Positions 52,032-60,039 of a DNA stretch of 64,000 bases are shown here, one piece after another. How positions within the stretch are numbered: position 1 is the stretch's first letter; each line of letters begins with the position of its first letter. This stretch comes from Rhodococcoides fascians A25f (GTDB taxonomy: Bacteria > Actinomycetota > Actinomycetes > Mycobacteriales > Mycobacteriaceae). The notes beneath the pieces were generated by a model. That model ran no database searches, was not told where the DNA came from, and saw only the letters and a program-made list of their open reading frames with translations. Location of the stretch: positions 111,659 to 175,658 of the forward strand of contig NZ_CP049745.1 in the NCBI RefSeq assembly GCF_000760935.2, given 5' to 3'. The position numbers and the translations under genes are program-made.

Positions 52032-52373
52032 TCAGTGGTCGAGTTCGTAGTGTCGGGTGCGGTGTGGGACCAGCGAAAAGCGGATGCCGAAGGGACCTTT
52101 CATGACCATCTGCTGTCGCAATTGCACCCATTCTTGGACGAGCTCGGGTGTGGTGTTTCGCGCTGCGTCGTTGCGTAGGTGTTGTAGAGCGGCCAGCCAT
52201 TTCTGAATTTGCATTTTGCCTGTGGCTACGCGGTGTTGTGCATCAGGTGAGATGGGGAATCTGCTGTCCAGACCCCGTTCGAAGTGGTTTTCGAGTTTGC
52301 GGAGGTCTCCGCTGATGAGGCAGTCCAGTTTGTACCAGTCGATCGTGGTCGTCTTCGTCGCTGTGTGGTTCAT
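52032..52373 (-). CDS. Small soluble protein of the cluster
   Basis: The 113-residue protein is helical, with I-D-W-Y-K-L-D-C-L-I-S-G-D-L-R-K-L and W-L-A-A-L-Q-H-L-R-N-D-A-A-R. The start at 52373 overlaps the stop of the upstream membrane protein gene. No family was recognised. Confidence 0.66.
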   Translation of the reverse strand: MNHTATKTTTIDWYKLDCLISGDLRKLENHFERGLDSRFPISPDAQHRVATGKMQIQKWLAALQHLRNDAARNTTPELVQEWVQLRQQMVMKGPFGIRFSLVPHRTRHYELDH

Positions 52374-52714
52374 GCTCGATCACCGCTCGGAGCCTGGGAC
52401 GTGTTGTTGATGCTGTCGACGATGTCTGTATCTGCCTCATCGTCATTGTCCGATCGGACAATGAGGGAGACCAGTTCTCCACAGCCCGCGGCGAGTGGGA
52501 GTACGGATCCGGTGATGAGGAGCGTCCAGGTCATGACGGAGGTGTTGCTCGGGTTGTGCCGTTGGGTCCAGAACGCGGTGGCGGTGAGGGTGATCCCGGC
52601 GAGCAGGAGCAGTAGGGACCATCGGGTTGGTGTGGTTAGTCGTTCGGTGTGGAAGGCGTACAGGGCGATTGCTGCGATGACGGCGACGATCAGTCCGGTT
52701 GCAAACAGGATCAT
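52370..52714 (-). CDS. Three- to four-helix membrane protein of the cluster
   Basis: The 114-residue protein has helices at about 3-22, 33-50 and 62-85 by eye, with a Cys in L-A-A-G-C-G-E-L, and an acidic tail D-N-D-D-E-A-D-T-D. GGGGGA lies upstream. Its stop overlaps the next start. The function is unknown. Confidence 0.66.
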   Translation of the reverse strand: MILFATGLIVAVIAAIALYAFHTERLTTPTRWSLLLLLAGITLTATAFWTQRHNPSNTSVMTWTLLITGSVLPLAAGCGELVSLIVRSDNDDEADTDIVDSINNTSQAPSGDRA

Positions 52715-52751
52715 GTGGTGTTGTCCCCCGGTGGTGGTTGACGTGGGTGGG

Positions 52752-53150
52752 TCAAGTGTTGCGTGTGCGGTGGTGGTGGAGCTGCGCGGCGTCGGCGATG
52801 GTTTCTCGTACGGCGATGGCGTCTGTGCTGGTGGTGGTGCTGTGTGTCCAGAGGGTGTAGCCGCCGACGAGGAGTCCTGCGACGCTGACGCAGGCGGCTG
52901 CCCAGAGCAGTGCCGGTGGTTGGTGATCGGTGAGGACGTAGACGGTGTTGATGGCGCTGATTGCTCCCACCAGGAAAATGCTGAAGAGGAGGTTTCGTAG
53001 CAGCCGTGCGGCGCGTTGGGCACGGTATCGCGTTGCTGCGTCCAGGTATTCGTCCGCGTGTTCCCGGGTGTAGTTGGTGATCAGGACGTGGTGGAGTCGG
53101 TCCATTTCGGCTTTGTCGACCTTCGCGTTCGGGGTGTTGCGGGGGTTCAT
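52752..53150 (-). CDS. Two-helix membrane protein of the cluster
   Basis: The 132-residue protein has a soluble helical start (D-K-A-E-M-D-R-L-H-H-V-L-I-T-N-Y) and a basic stop before two helices (about 55-72 and 80-102), then a polar tail. The start at 53150 overlaps the upstream stop. No family was recognised. Confidence 0.66.
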   Translation of the reverse strand: MNPRNTPNAKVDKAEMDRLHHVLITNYTREHADEYLDAATRYRAQRAARLLRNLLFSIFLVGAISAINTVYVLTDHQPPALLWAAACVSVAGLLVGGYTLWTHSTTTSTDAIAVRETIADAAQLHHHRTRNT

Positions 53151-53449
53151 CGGTCGTTGCTGTCGTCGTGGATGGCGGCTGGGTCGATGCGGGGGTTGTT
53201 GCGGTGCGCGCGTTCTACTCGTCTGGGGTTGATGATTTCTATCCAGATCACGGCGGCTGCGAATGCGATGATGACCAGTCCTACGAGGCTGATCAGGAGT
53301 GTGCCGAGGCCGATGGGCATGGTCGGTTGGATTCCGCTGCTGTTGGGGTCGTCGTTGCCTGAGTAGGCGAGCCAGAGGACGACGGCCATGACGCCGAGGC
53401 CGATGATTCCGGTGACTGCGACGGTTGCGTATTGCTTGCGTGTGTTCAT
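53147..53449 (-). CDS. Two-helix membrane protein, first of the cluster
   Basis: The 100-residue protein has two hydrophobic helices (about 7-28 and 47-72 by eye) and a basic C-terminal part (R-R-V-E-R-A-H-R-N-N-P-R). It heads five leftward genes with overlapping ends, which therefore probably act together at the membrane. No family was recognised. Confidence 0.66.
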   Translation of the reverse strand: MNTRKQYATVAVTGIIGLGVMAVVLWLAYSGNDDPNSSGIQPTMPIGLGTLLISLVGLVIIAFAAAVIWIEIINPRRVERAHRNNPRIDPAAIHDDSNDR

Positions 53450-53556
53450 GGTGCTCTCTTCCCCGATCGCTGGTGTGTGGTGGCCCGATGTTGTCAGATG
53501 GTTCCGACATTTTCAGTGGCTTCCGCCGGCGTCGTTGGCCGGTACACCCATTTAAC

Positions 53557-53604
53557 GTAGTCGGTTAATGATTGCTCCGCAACCGTTTTGTGTAGTCGGT
53601 TAAT
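53557..53604. promoter_or_regulatory. Direct repeats GTAGTCGGTTAAT, probable RHH operator
   Basis: Two perfect copies of GTAGTCGGTTAAT stand at 53557-53569 and 53592-53604, 35 bases apart. The first also forms a TTAAC/GTTAA inverted repeat. They lie immediately before the ribbon-helix-helix gene at 53614 and between two divergent transcription units, fitting a shared operator. Confidence 0.6.
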
Positions 53605-53613
53605 ATGTGTTTC

Positions 53614-53814
53614 ATGGGTCAGCGTGGTAGGCCGAAGTCTGTGGAGCCGATTCGGGATCGGGTTGTGCCGGTTCGGTTTACGGAGGCCGAGCATGGCGAG
53701 GTGTCGGCTGCGGCTGCGGCGGAGGGTGTGACGTTGAGTGCGTTTCTGCGGGCGCGTGGTGTGGCGTCCGCGAAGCGGGCCCCCAGGCGTGAGGCCGGTT
53801 CGGCGGACGGATAG
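53614..53814 (+). CDS. Ribbon-helix-helix DNA-binding protein
   Basis: The 66-residue protein begins G-Q-R-G-R-P-K-S and has the RHH pattern V-V-P-V-R-F-T-E-A-E-H, then A-A-A-A-A-E-G-V-T-L-S-A-F-L-R-A. It ends in a short basic tail. Such proteins are antitoxins or plasmid regulators. No toxin gene follows, so a regulator of the divergent membrane-protein cluster is the better guess. Confidence 0.75.
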   Translation: MGQRGRPKSVEPIRDRVVPVRFTEAEHGEVSAAAAAEGVTLSAFLRARGVASAKRAPRREAGSADG

Positions 53815-53848
53815 CGCTCCCGGATGGCTACTGCGGTGGTGGTGTCGG

Positions 53849-54193
53849 TCATGTGATGGGTGTGATGGCGGCGGCGGGGCACCATTGCCGGTCGAGGTCG
53901 AGTCGGCCTTTCTTGTTGCCGGTGGGGATCGAAAACGACACTTGCGCAAGCCAATCGCCGGTACCGGTCCGTGCCCAGGCGTACAAGGTTCCTTCGACGA
54001 TGCTGTCCATGGCCAAGCCCTCGGCGCGGACTTTCAAAGGTGTGGTGTCGCGGAATCCTCCGCTTCCGGATCGTCCGATGGCGAGCGCGATGTTGACGTT
54101 CACCGATTTGGGTGGGTCGACGATGCGGCGGGTGGGTGGTTCGAAGGTGGTGGGCCAGGCATCGAAGATGCCGGCCTCGTTGTCGGTGGTCAT
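53849..54193 (-). CDS. Small protein coupled to the ImuA'-like gene
   Basis: The 114-residue protein has an N-terminal acidic part and a beta-rich region (V-N-V-N-I-A-L-A-I-G-R and W-L-A-Q-V-S-F-S-I-P). No family was recognised. Its start overlaps the ImuA'-like stop, so it is probably SOS-induced with it. It is far too small to be ImuB. Confidence 0.7.
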   Translation of the reverse strand: MTTDNEAGIFDAWPTTFEPPTRRIVDPPKSVNVNIALAIGRSGSGGFRDTTPLKVRAEGLAMDSIVEGTLYAWARTGTGDWLAQVSFSIPTGNKKGRLDLDRQWCPAAAITPIT

Positions 54194-55044
54194 TGCGCGA
54201 CGGCGACGGGCCGGTGGACGGTGAGGTCGTCGGCAGGTGCGGGTGTCCAGCGCAGGCCTGTTTCGCCGAAGGTGGGGGCGGTGAGGGTGTAGCGGCCGGT
54301 GCGGTGTGGTGTTCCGCGGCCGTGGACGGTGGTTTCGAGGGTGATGGATTTGATGCGCCCTCGGCCCTGTTCGATTCCGCCGTAACCGGCGACGGTGGAG
54401 GCGATCGTGAGATCGGTACCGGGCATGTGTCCATCCGTCAGGACCAGGATGCTGGCATGTCGACGATTCCTGGCGAGCAAAGCCCTTGCGCGCGTTGGGG
54501 GTACGTCTCGGCCGTGCACGGTGGTGACGACCAAATCCAGCCCGTCGAGACAGATCGAGGCGGCGTCGAGCGGGTCACCTGCCCCGGGATCGACGAGGTG
54601 GACTTTCGCGAGGTCGCCGCCGTGTTCGTGGACGGCGAGCAGGCTCAGTCGGGGTTGGCCGATGAGGGCGACGTGGTGGCCGGCGGCGGAGGCTTCGGCG
54701 ACGAGGGCGATGAGCATGGACCCGGCGCCGGTGACGGTGACGGCGGTTCCGCGGGCCAGGGCTCGGCGCGGGAGCAGCGCGGCGAGCGGTGGGGGTACGG
54801 GCATGGTGCGGAGGGTTTTGCCGCGTACAGCGCCGCTGAGCGGCTCCGGGTCGTCGGCCTCGCCCGCGAGGTCCGTACCACCCGTGGTGGGTGCCGCTGG
54901 TTCGGGTGCGGTGATGGTGGGGAGGTCGGTGGGTGCGTGGTCGCGGCGGCCGCCGGGGACGGTGGCCATGCGGCGGCGTAGGACGTCGAGTTGGGTGGCT
55001 TTGTCGAGGCCGGTGAGGTCGGGGATGGCGTCGGCGGTGGCCAT
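54190..55044 (-). CDS. imuA': ImuA'-like (RecA-fold) protein, SOS-controlled
   Basis: The 284-residue protein resembles mycobacterial ImuA'. After a variable N-terminus come L-L-P-R-R-A-L-A-R-G-T-A-V-T-V-T-G-A-G, V-A-L-I-G-Q-P-R-L-S-L-L-A, I-C-L-D-G-L-D-L-V-V and V-P-P-T-R-A-R-A-L-L-A-R-N. ImuA' works with ImuB and DnaE2 in mutagenic translesion synthesis. A perfect LexA box lies 47 bases upstream of the start. No ImuB or DnaE2 is visible in the window, so it would rely on chromosomal partners or have another job. Confidence 0.62.
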   Translation of the reverse strand: MATADAIPDLTGLDKATQLDVLRRRMATVPGGRRDHAPTDLPTITAPEPAAPTTGGTDLAGEADDPEPLSGAVRGKTLRTMPVPPPLAALLPRRALARGTAVTVTGAGSMLIALVAEASAAGHHVALIGQPRLSLLAVHEHGGDLAKVHLVDPGAGDPLDAASICLDGLDLVVTTVHGRDVPPTRARALLARNRRHASILVLTDGHMPGTDLTIASTVAGYGGIEQGRGRIKSITLETTVHGRGTPHRTGRYTLTAPTFGETGLRWTPAPADDLTVHRPVAVAQ

Positions 55045-55090
55045 GGGGATCGACCTTTCGCCGTGCCGGTAGGAACTACCGCCAGAATAG

Positions 55091-55106
55091 TCGAACGAAT
55101 GTTCGA
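55091..55106. promoter_or_regulatory. LexA (SOS) box
   Basis: TCGAACGAATGTTCGA is a perfect match to the actinobacterial SOS consensus TCGAAC-N4-GTTCGA. It is 47 bases upstream of the ImuA'-like start and about 16 bases past the 3' end of the small leftward gene at 55123. The sequence is seen directly; control by LexA is inferred from the known consensus. Confidence 0.88.
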
Positions 55107-55122
55107 CTGTCGAACGTGCTGG

Positions 55123-55296
55123 TCAGCTTGTTCGGCGGGGAACGGAGACGCCGTCGAGGTCGTCCTTGGTGAAGGTCCAGGCGAGGTGCCGGTACCGGCG
55201 TAGAGCGTGTTTGACCTGGTCGAGGGCGTGAGAGACGGCCGGGTGGTCGGGGTCGTGGCCTTCCGATCGGATTGCTGCGCGCTCGTCGTCGTCCAT
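55123..55296 (-). CDS. Small hypothetical protein (57 residues)
   Basis: A 57-residue frame runs from 55296 to 55123. The protein has an acidic start (D-D-D-E-R-A-A-I-R) and a helix (H-P-A-V-S-H-A-L-D-Q-V-K-H-A-L-R-R-Y) and ends before the SOS box. No clear ribosome-binding site was seen. It looks more protein-like than competing frames. The remaining gap 55297-55596 shows no gene. Confidence 0.45.
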   Translation of the reverse strand: MDDDERAAIRSEGHDPDHPAVSHALDQVKHALRRYRHLAWTFTKDDLDGVSVPRRTS

Positions 55297-55596
55297 GTTT
55301 CATTGGACGCACGGGGTGGTGCGGCGGTTCCGGCAACAGTCATTTACTCGAATGACTGGACGAGAAGGTTCGGAGGCGCGGCGGTGGCCGCGTCGACGGG
55401 CCGCTTCGAACGAAACAGGGCCGCGCATCTGTGATGCGCAGCCCTGTTCGATGTTGGGTGACGGTGTTCGCCAGTGCGCCTCTCGGCAGATGGCCGCTCG
55501 TAGCGGCTGATGGTTGGTACCCGGGGCATTGGGATCGAACGCCGTCAAGTCTTACAACGACAGTGCCGTCGGTGGTATTCCATCCCGTGCGGGAGA

Positions 55597-55640
55597 CAAA
55601 AAAAGGGGGGTCCCGGCCCCGTGGTGGGACCGGGACCCCG
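55597..55640 (-). terminator. Intrinsic terminator with T-tract
   Basis: On the minus strand GGGGTCCCGG (55639-55630) pairs with CCGGGACCCC (55616-55607) around a 13-base loop and is followed by CC and a run of seven T. It lies 13 bases after the stop of the gene at 55653. Confidence 0.88.
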
Positions 55641-55652
55641 GAGGGCCTGGCT

Positions 55653-55910
55653 TTAGTGGGTGCACCAGAAGGACCCGACCGGGATGGCTGCTCCCGGCTG
55701 CCCGGCGCACCACCGGCAGGTGGTGTCGTGCTCGATCCGGCCGAGCACTCCCTCGGCCTCCTCGATGAGGAGGGGCAGCTCTGCTGCGCTGGCGAGCGCG
55801 AGCGCTTCGGTGGCCCACCGGGCCGCGCGCGGATCTTCGGTGGGGAGCTGAGCGGCATTGCCGATGAGCTCGGTGATGATCTGGTGATCGTTGAGCAGGT
55901 TGTTGTTCAT
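55653..55910 (-). CDS. Small protein with C-terminal zinc-knuckle-like motif
   Basis: The 85-residue protein starts at 55910 with GGAAGG upstream. A helical part (I-I-T-E-L-I-G-N-A-A-Q-L) is followed by C-R-W-C-A-G-Q-P and a final S-F-W-C-T-H, a C-x2-C ... C-x-H pattern that could bind zinc. No family was recognised. Confidence 0.7.
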   Translation of the reverse strand: MNNNLLNDHQIITELIGNAAQLPTEDPRAARWATEALALASAAELPLLIEEAEGVLGRIEHDTTCRWCAGQPGAAIPVGSFWCTH

Positions 55911-56084
55911 GGCAGGGACACCTTCCAAAGGTTCGGATGAGACGTCCCCGATCGACATGACGAGTGCTTCTATCAACTTCGCAACACGTAACAGCGAAAA
56001 CGTTCGCGAGACAGGCGCGTTGGCGAGCACATACGAGGCCCCACATCGCCCTCACTCAGACGCCGACGTGGGACAATCGGTGTC

Positions 56085-56651
56085 ATGCCTGTCTCTGAGC
56101 TAATTCGTCTCGGCACTGCACGACCAATAATCCGTTGGGGCACTTCAGTTCTTCACACCCCAGCCCGACCGGTAACCGATTTCGGTTCCGGACTTCAGGA
56201 ACTACTGGCCGATATGTTCGCGACCAACACTGCCGCTGATGGAGCCGGTCTGGCTGCACAGCAGATCGGCGTCGATCTGGCGGTGTTCATCTACGACTGC
56301 AGTGACGAGGCGGGGCGACGGCAGACAGGCGTGGTCTGCAACCCGATCGTCGAGCTACCAGAACGAAATAGCAGACGGCTCATCGAATTCGGGGAAGGAT
56401 GTCTGTCACTACCCGGTGCTTATAGCGATCTCGCCAGGCCCGAATTCTCCACTTGCCGCGGCCAGGACCAGTACGGTGATCCGTTCGAACTGACTGCCGG
56501 CGGCACCCTCGGACGCTGCTTTCAGCACGAGACCGACCACATCAATGGCACAGTGTTCGGCGACAGGCTTTCGACACGTAAACGCAAGCAGCTCTACCGC
56601 GACCACGAAGCGGTTTCCACTCACTATGGGGTGAACTGGCCGGCGACATAG
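56085..56651 (+). CDS. def: Peptide deformylase
   Basis: The 188-residue enzyme has all three deformylase motifs: G-A-G-L-A-A-Q-Q (residues about 53-60), E-G-C-L-S (104-108) and Q-H-E-T-D-H (147-152) with the metal-binding Cys and two His. It removes the formyl group from new proteins. Housekeeping def is chromosomal, so a plasmid copy could give tolerance to deformylase inhibitors such as actinonin; that is inference. The start lacks a strong ribosome-binding site. Confidence 0.9.
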   Translation: MPVSELIRLGTARPIIRWGTSVLHTPARPVTDFGSGLQELLADMFATNTAADGAGLAAQQIGVDLAVFIYDCSDEAGRRQTGVVCNPIVELPERNSRRLIEFGEGCLSLPGAYSDLARPEFSTCRGQDQYGDPFELTAGGTLGRCFQHETDHINGTVFGDRLSTRKRKQLYRDHEAVSTHYGVNWPAT

Positions 56652-56708
56652 CCTGCATCCGCCAAGCCGTACCACCTGAGCCAGGGAAGCTGGGGCACCA
56701 GCTCGAGA

Positions 56709-58016
56709 CTAGGCAACAGCTCGATCGATGACGGTGCCGCCGTCGCTTTGCCGTGGCACCGCTCTGTAGCACTCGTTCGTCTTGAGCATGGCGTAGAGAA
56801 CATTGCTTCGTCGGCGGGCGAGGCAGATGAGTGCGGCGCGGTGGTTCTTGCCTTCGGCTCGTTTGCGGTCGTAGTAGGTCCGGGAGACGGGGTCTTTCAG
56901 TGCAGCGAACGCCGAAAGATACATGGCGCGTTTGAGTCTGGAGTTACCACTGTGTTGCCGATGCTCGCCTTTGATGGACGTTCCTGAACGATGCGTCCGC
57001 GGCGCGACACCGGCGTAGACCGCGAGCGCACCTGCGTCCCGGAATCGGCCGATGTCGGTGATCTCGACAAGCATCGTCACCCCGGTCCGCACGCCCACAC
57101 CGGGTAGCGAGGACAGGATCGGGCCTGCCGGATGTTCGGTCAGGGCCTGCTCGAAGTGCGCGGCCAGGTCTTGGCGCGCAACGCGGACGTCGAGAAGCTG
57201 CCCTGCGAGGTGTTTGATGACGACATCGGCTTGTGCGGCGCCGGGCACACTTACGGTCTGTTCGGCGAGTGCACCGATGATGCTGTCGACGACCTTGCTC
57301 CACAGCCGGGGCGCGAGAACTTCTGCTTGCGCTTCGATGTCGCGCCGCGATGCAGCCGAGAACCCCACCGGTCCGCCGAACTTAGCGAGCAGTCCAGGTC
57401 CGATCGGGCGATGCAGCTGCGCGCCGATAGCGCGTTCAAGAGCCGGGTGCACCGACAACAGGACCGAGCGCAGACGGTTGATCAGCCGATTCTCATCAGC
57501 GGCAAGATCTGCATCGAAGCCAGCCAACATGCGGAAACCTTCGACGAGATCGTTGTTCTCACCAATTGGCAACAGAGTGTCCGGAAGCGTGCGGGCCGCG
57601 TCAGCGATGATGAAAGCGTCTTTGGCGTCGGTCTTTCCATTGCCGGGATACAGTTCGGCAATGCGTCGCATCCGCAGTCCCGGTAGGTAGGCGACGTCGA
57701 CGCCGCAGTCGCGAGCAACTGCTACGGGGAGTGCGCCGATGTTGCGTGGTTGGTCGACGATCACCAGCAGCTTCCCGTGACGGCTCAAATCGCTGAACAT
57801 TCGCCGCATACTCGCTTCATCCTGGTGTATTTCGGTCCCCGCAAGTCGCTCCCCGTCTCGGTTCAGCGCGACCGCGTAGTGGCTGGTCTTACCGACGTCG
57901 ATACCGCAGAACACTCGGTAGATCTTGTTGTCCAACGTCTCCCTGCCCTTCGGGTTGGTGGTGGTCGTGGCACCGTTCCCGTCACCCACGTTATGCAGAC
58001 CCGTCGTTGTAGCCAT
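56709..58016 (-). mobile_element. IS110-family insertion sequence, DEDD transposase gene
   Basis: The 435-residue transposase has the N-terminal RuvC-like DEDD domain (C-G-I-D-V-G-K-T-S-H, Asp near residue 40; later G-K-T-D-A-K-D-A-F-I-I-A-D-A-A-R). The C-terminal Tnp_2 domain has L-S-S-L-P-G-V-G-V-R-T-G-V, V-Y-A-G-V-A-P and R-S-G-T-S-I-K-G, with the catalytic Ser region. The frame looks intact. IS110 elements lack terminal inverted repeats, so exact ends cannot be set by eye. It sits between peptide deformylase and a decayed ligase gene. Confidence 0.9.
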
Positions 58017-58200
58017 GCCTCTATCAGCGGTGAATCGGTGCCTACCGATCCGGCGGCATCACTCGCCGAGACCTGAAGTCGGCCGGTGGCCTGTAAGCCA
58101 TACCGGATCGGTCGACCGGCCCCACTGGTCAGGGGCTGGGAAGAAGATAACGGGTGGCCTGTCAACCCCGGAGAGGGAGCTTGCGACCGTGGGTTGACTG
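58017..58200 (-). ncRNA. IS110 non-coding end, candidate bridge RNA region
   Basis: The stretch just upstream of the transposase start has no gene and many complementary words (GGCCGGTGGCC, ACCGGATCGGTCGACCGG). In IS110-family elements the non-coding end encodes a bridge RNA that guides target choice. The location fits; the limits and fold are inferred. Confidence 0.4.
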
Positions 58201-58343
58201 GTCGGGGTCCCCGGCATGTCAGACTCGGGCGACTCGTACGACCAAATTGGTGACCCATATGGGGCGGCCCCGGAGGGGACGTGCGACCGCTTGCGGTCGG
58301 CTTTCGATGGTTCGCCGATCGCCTACGCGGGCATTCGTCGTCG

Positions 58344-59305
58344 ATGCCCCCGAATCCGTTGTCTCCGATGCTCGCCACTGCTGGGCCGCTCCCGTCCGGA
58401 CCGGCCTGGGTGTGGGAATGGAAGTGGGACGGCCAACGCGGGGTCAGCGTTGTCGACGGCACATCGCAGGTGAAGCTGTTCTCGCGCAACGGAAACGACA
58501 TCTCCGCCTCGTTCCCGGACGTGGCGGCGGCGTTGTCGGACACGACGGCGGGTCGATCGGTGACCCTCGACGGCGAGTTGGTGGCACTCGATTCGAGCGG
58601 TCGGCCCGATTTCGGGCTGCTGCAACGCCGAATGCATGTCGCGCGCCCGTCGGCGGCGTTGCTGCGGCGACCCCAGTGACGTATTTCGTGTTCGATGTCC
58701 TCGACGTCGACGGCGAATCGGTCCGGACGCTGCCCTACACGCAGCGGCGCGCGCTGCTCGAGGGCCTCGGCGTGGCCGACGGGCGCCGGATACAGGTGCC
58801 GCCGACCATGACGCGAATCGACGGTGAGACGTTGATGGGCATTGCCGCCGACAACGGCATCGAGGGGGTTATCGCAAAGAAAGCGGAGTCGGTGTACCGA
58901 TCGGGGATCCGGTCTCCGTCATAGATCAAGGTACCGATCCGGAACACACGCGAAGGCGTGATCTGCGGATGGGTTCCCACGGGCGGCCGCGCCGGCGGGA
59001 CACTGGCGGCTCTGCTCCTCGGAGCGTACGACGAGGCGAACGAGTTGGTCTACATCGGCCGTGTGGGAACGGGTTTCACCGATCGAATGCGCCGCGAACT
59101 GCGGAGCACACTCACCGAGCGCACTCGTCCGGACAGTCGATTGCACGGTCCGATTCCGCCTGCCGACGCAGTCGGAGTGTCCTGGGTGACACCGGAATTG
59201 GTGGCGACCGTGGAATACCGCGAACAATCGGCAACGGGACGTTTACGGCATCCCGCATTCAAAGGAATCCGATCCGACATCGCTCCCCGCGATGTCGTGA
59301 CATGA
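58344..59305 (+). pseudogene. ATP-dependent DNA ligase (LigD ligase-domain type), frameshifted and interrupted
   Basis: The first part has the ligase motif with the AMP-accepting Lys (W-E-W-K-W-D-G-Q-R-G), then F-S-R-N-G-N-D and L-D-G-E-L-V-A-L. The frame shifts near 58665-58675 into P-V-T-Y-F-V-F-D-V-L-D-V-D-G and G-I-E-G-V-I-A-K-K. It meets a TAG at 58922-58924 where a Trp is expected (S-P-[W]-I-K-V). The same frame then continues through I-C-G-W-V-P-T-G-G-R to R-L-R-H-P-A-F-K-G at 59305. Two separate lesions mean the gene is dead unless recoded. Confidence 0.82.
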
Positions 59306-59393
59306 AAGGGTGCAGCTCACCGCCACATTCTTGGTTACGCTGGCCGTTACCCGAGTTTGTGACAAATGTGTGTGATCGAAAGGTTTTCCGGCT

Positions 59394-59762
59394 GTGGCCA
59401 AACGAGTGACAACCCAATTGGTGGACGATATCGACGGGTCGGTCATCGACGACGAATCCGGCGAGACCATCGAATTCGCGGTCAACGGCGTCGAGTACGT
59501 GATCGATCTGAAAGCGAAGAACGCCACCGAGTTTCACAGGAAGCTCGACTACTACATCGAGCATTCCACTCGGGTCGGTGGCCGCAAGCGTAAGCCCTCC
59601 CCCGCCGGCGCGACGACGCCTGCGAAGACCGGGACACCGGCCACCCGTGACCCGGCGCAGACACGCGCGATCCGGCAGTGGGCCGCCGACGAGGGCTACG
59701 AGATCAGCGATCGCGGCCGCATCCCCGCCGCCATCGAAGAGGCGTACAACGCCGCACACTGA
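59394..59762 (+). CDS. lsr2: Lsr2-family nucleoid/xenogeneic silencing protein
   Basis: The 122-residue protein has the N-terminal dimerisation part (V-T-T-Q-L-V-D-D-I-D-G-S, F-A-V-N-G-V-E-Y-V-I-D-L). It also has the C-terminal DNA-binding domain (I-R-Q-W-A-A-D-E-G-Y-E-I-S-D-R-G-R-I-P), whose R-G-R inserts in the minor groove of AT-rich DNA. The linker is a little longer and more Thr/Pro-rich than in chromosomal Lsr2. A plasmid copy could silence plasmid genes and limit fitness cost in the host. The start is GTG. Confidence 0.92.
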   Translation: MAKRVTTQLVDDIDGSVIDDESGETIEFAVNGVEYVIDLKAKNATEFHRKLDYYIEHSTRVGGRKRKPSPAGATTPAKTGTPATRDPAQTRAIRQWAADEGYEISDRGRIPAAIEEAYNAAH

Positions 59763-59876
59763 CGGGCGGCCGCCTGCGCGTCGTGAGCAGTGCGGTGGTG
59801 GGGCGTCGAGCGGGGGAGCTCGAGGGCGGCGGCAGCCCCCTCGACCCGGGCCGGGGACACTTCCCCACCTGCGCTG

Positions 59877-60002
59877 TTGACCTGGGGTGAGCTCAGCGCG
59901 TCCGAACGCAGCGAGAGCGCAGTGATGCTGCTGCTCGTCGGAGCCGCAATAGCGGCGGTGCTCAGCCTCGGCAGTACCCGCACCGACCGCAGCGACGAAT
60001 GA
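59877..60002 (+). CDS. Possible small membrane protein
   Basis: A frame from TTG 59877 encodes about 41 residues with one hydrophobic helix (V-M-L-L-L-V-G-A-A-I-A-A-V-L-S-L-G) and a polar tail, ending at the terminator. The start is unsure and no ribosome-binding site is clear. Confidence 0.3.
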   Translation: MTWGELSASERSESAVMLLLVGAAIAAVLSLGSTRTDRSDE

Positions 60003-60033
60003 GGGGTGGCGGGCACACGATGCCCGCCACCCC
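60003..60033. terminator. Bidirectional hairpin terminator
   Basis: GGGGTGGCGGGCA (60003-60015) and TGCCCGCCACCCC (60021-60033) form a perfect 13-bp stem with a 5-base loop, between converging genes (Lsr2 side and ParB-like side). Confidence 0.85.
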
Positions 60034-60039
60034 TTCTCG

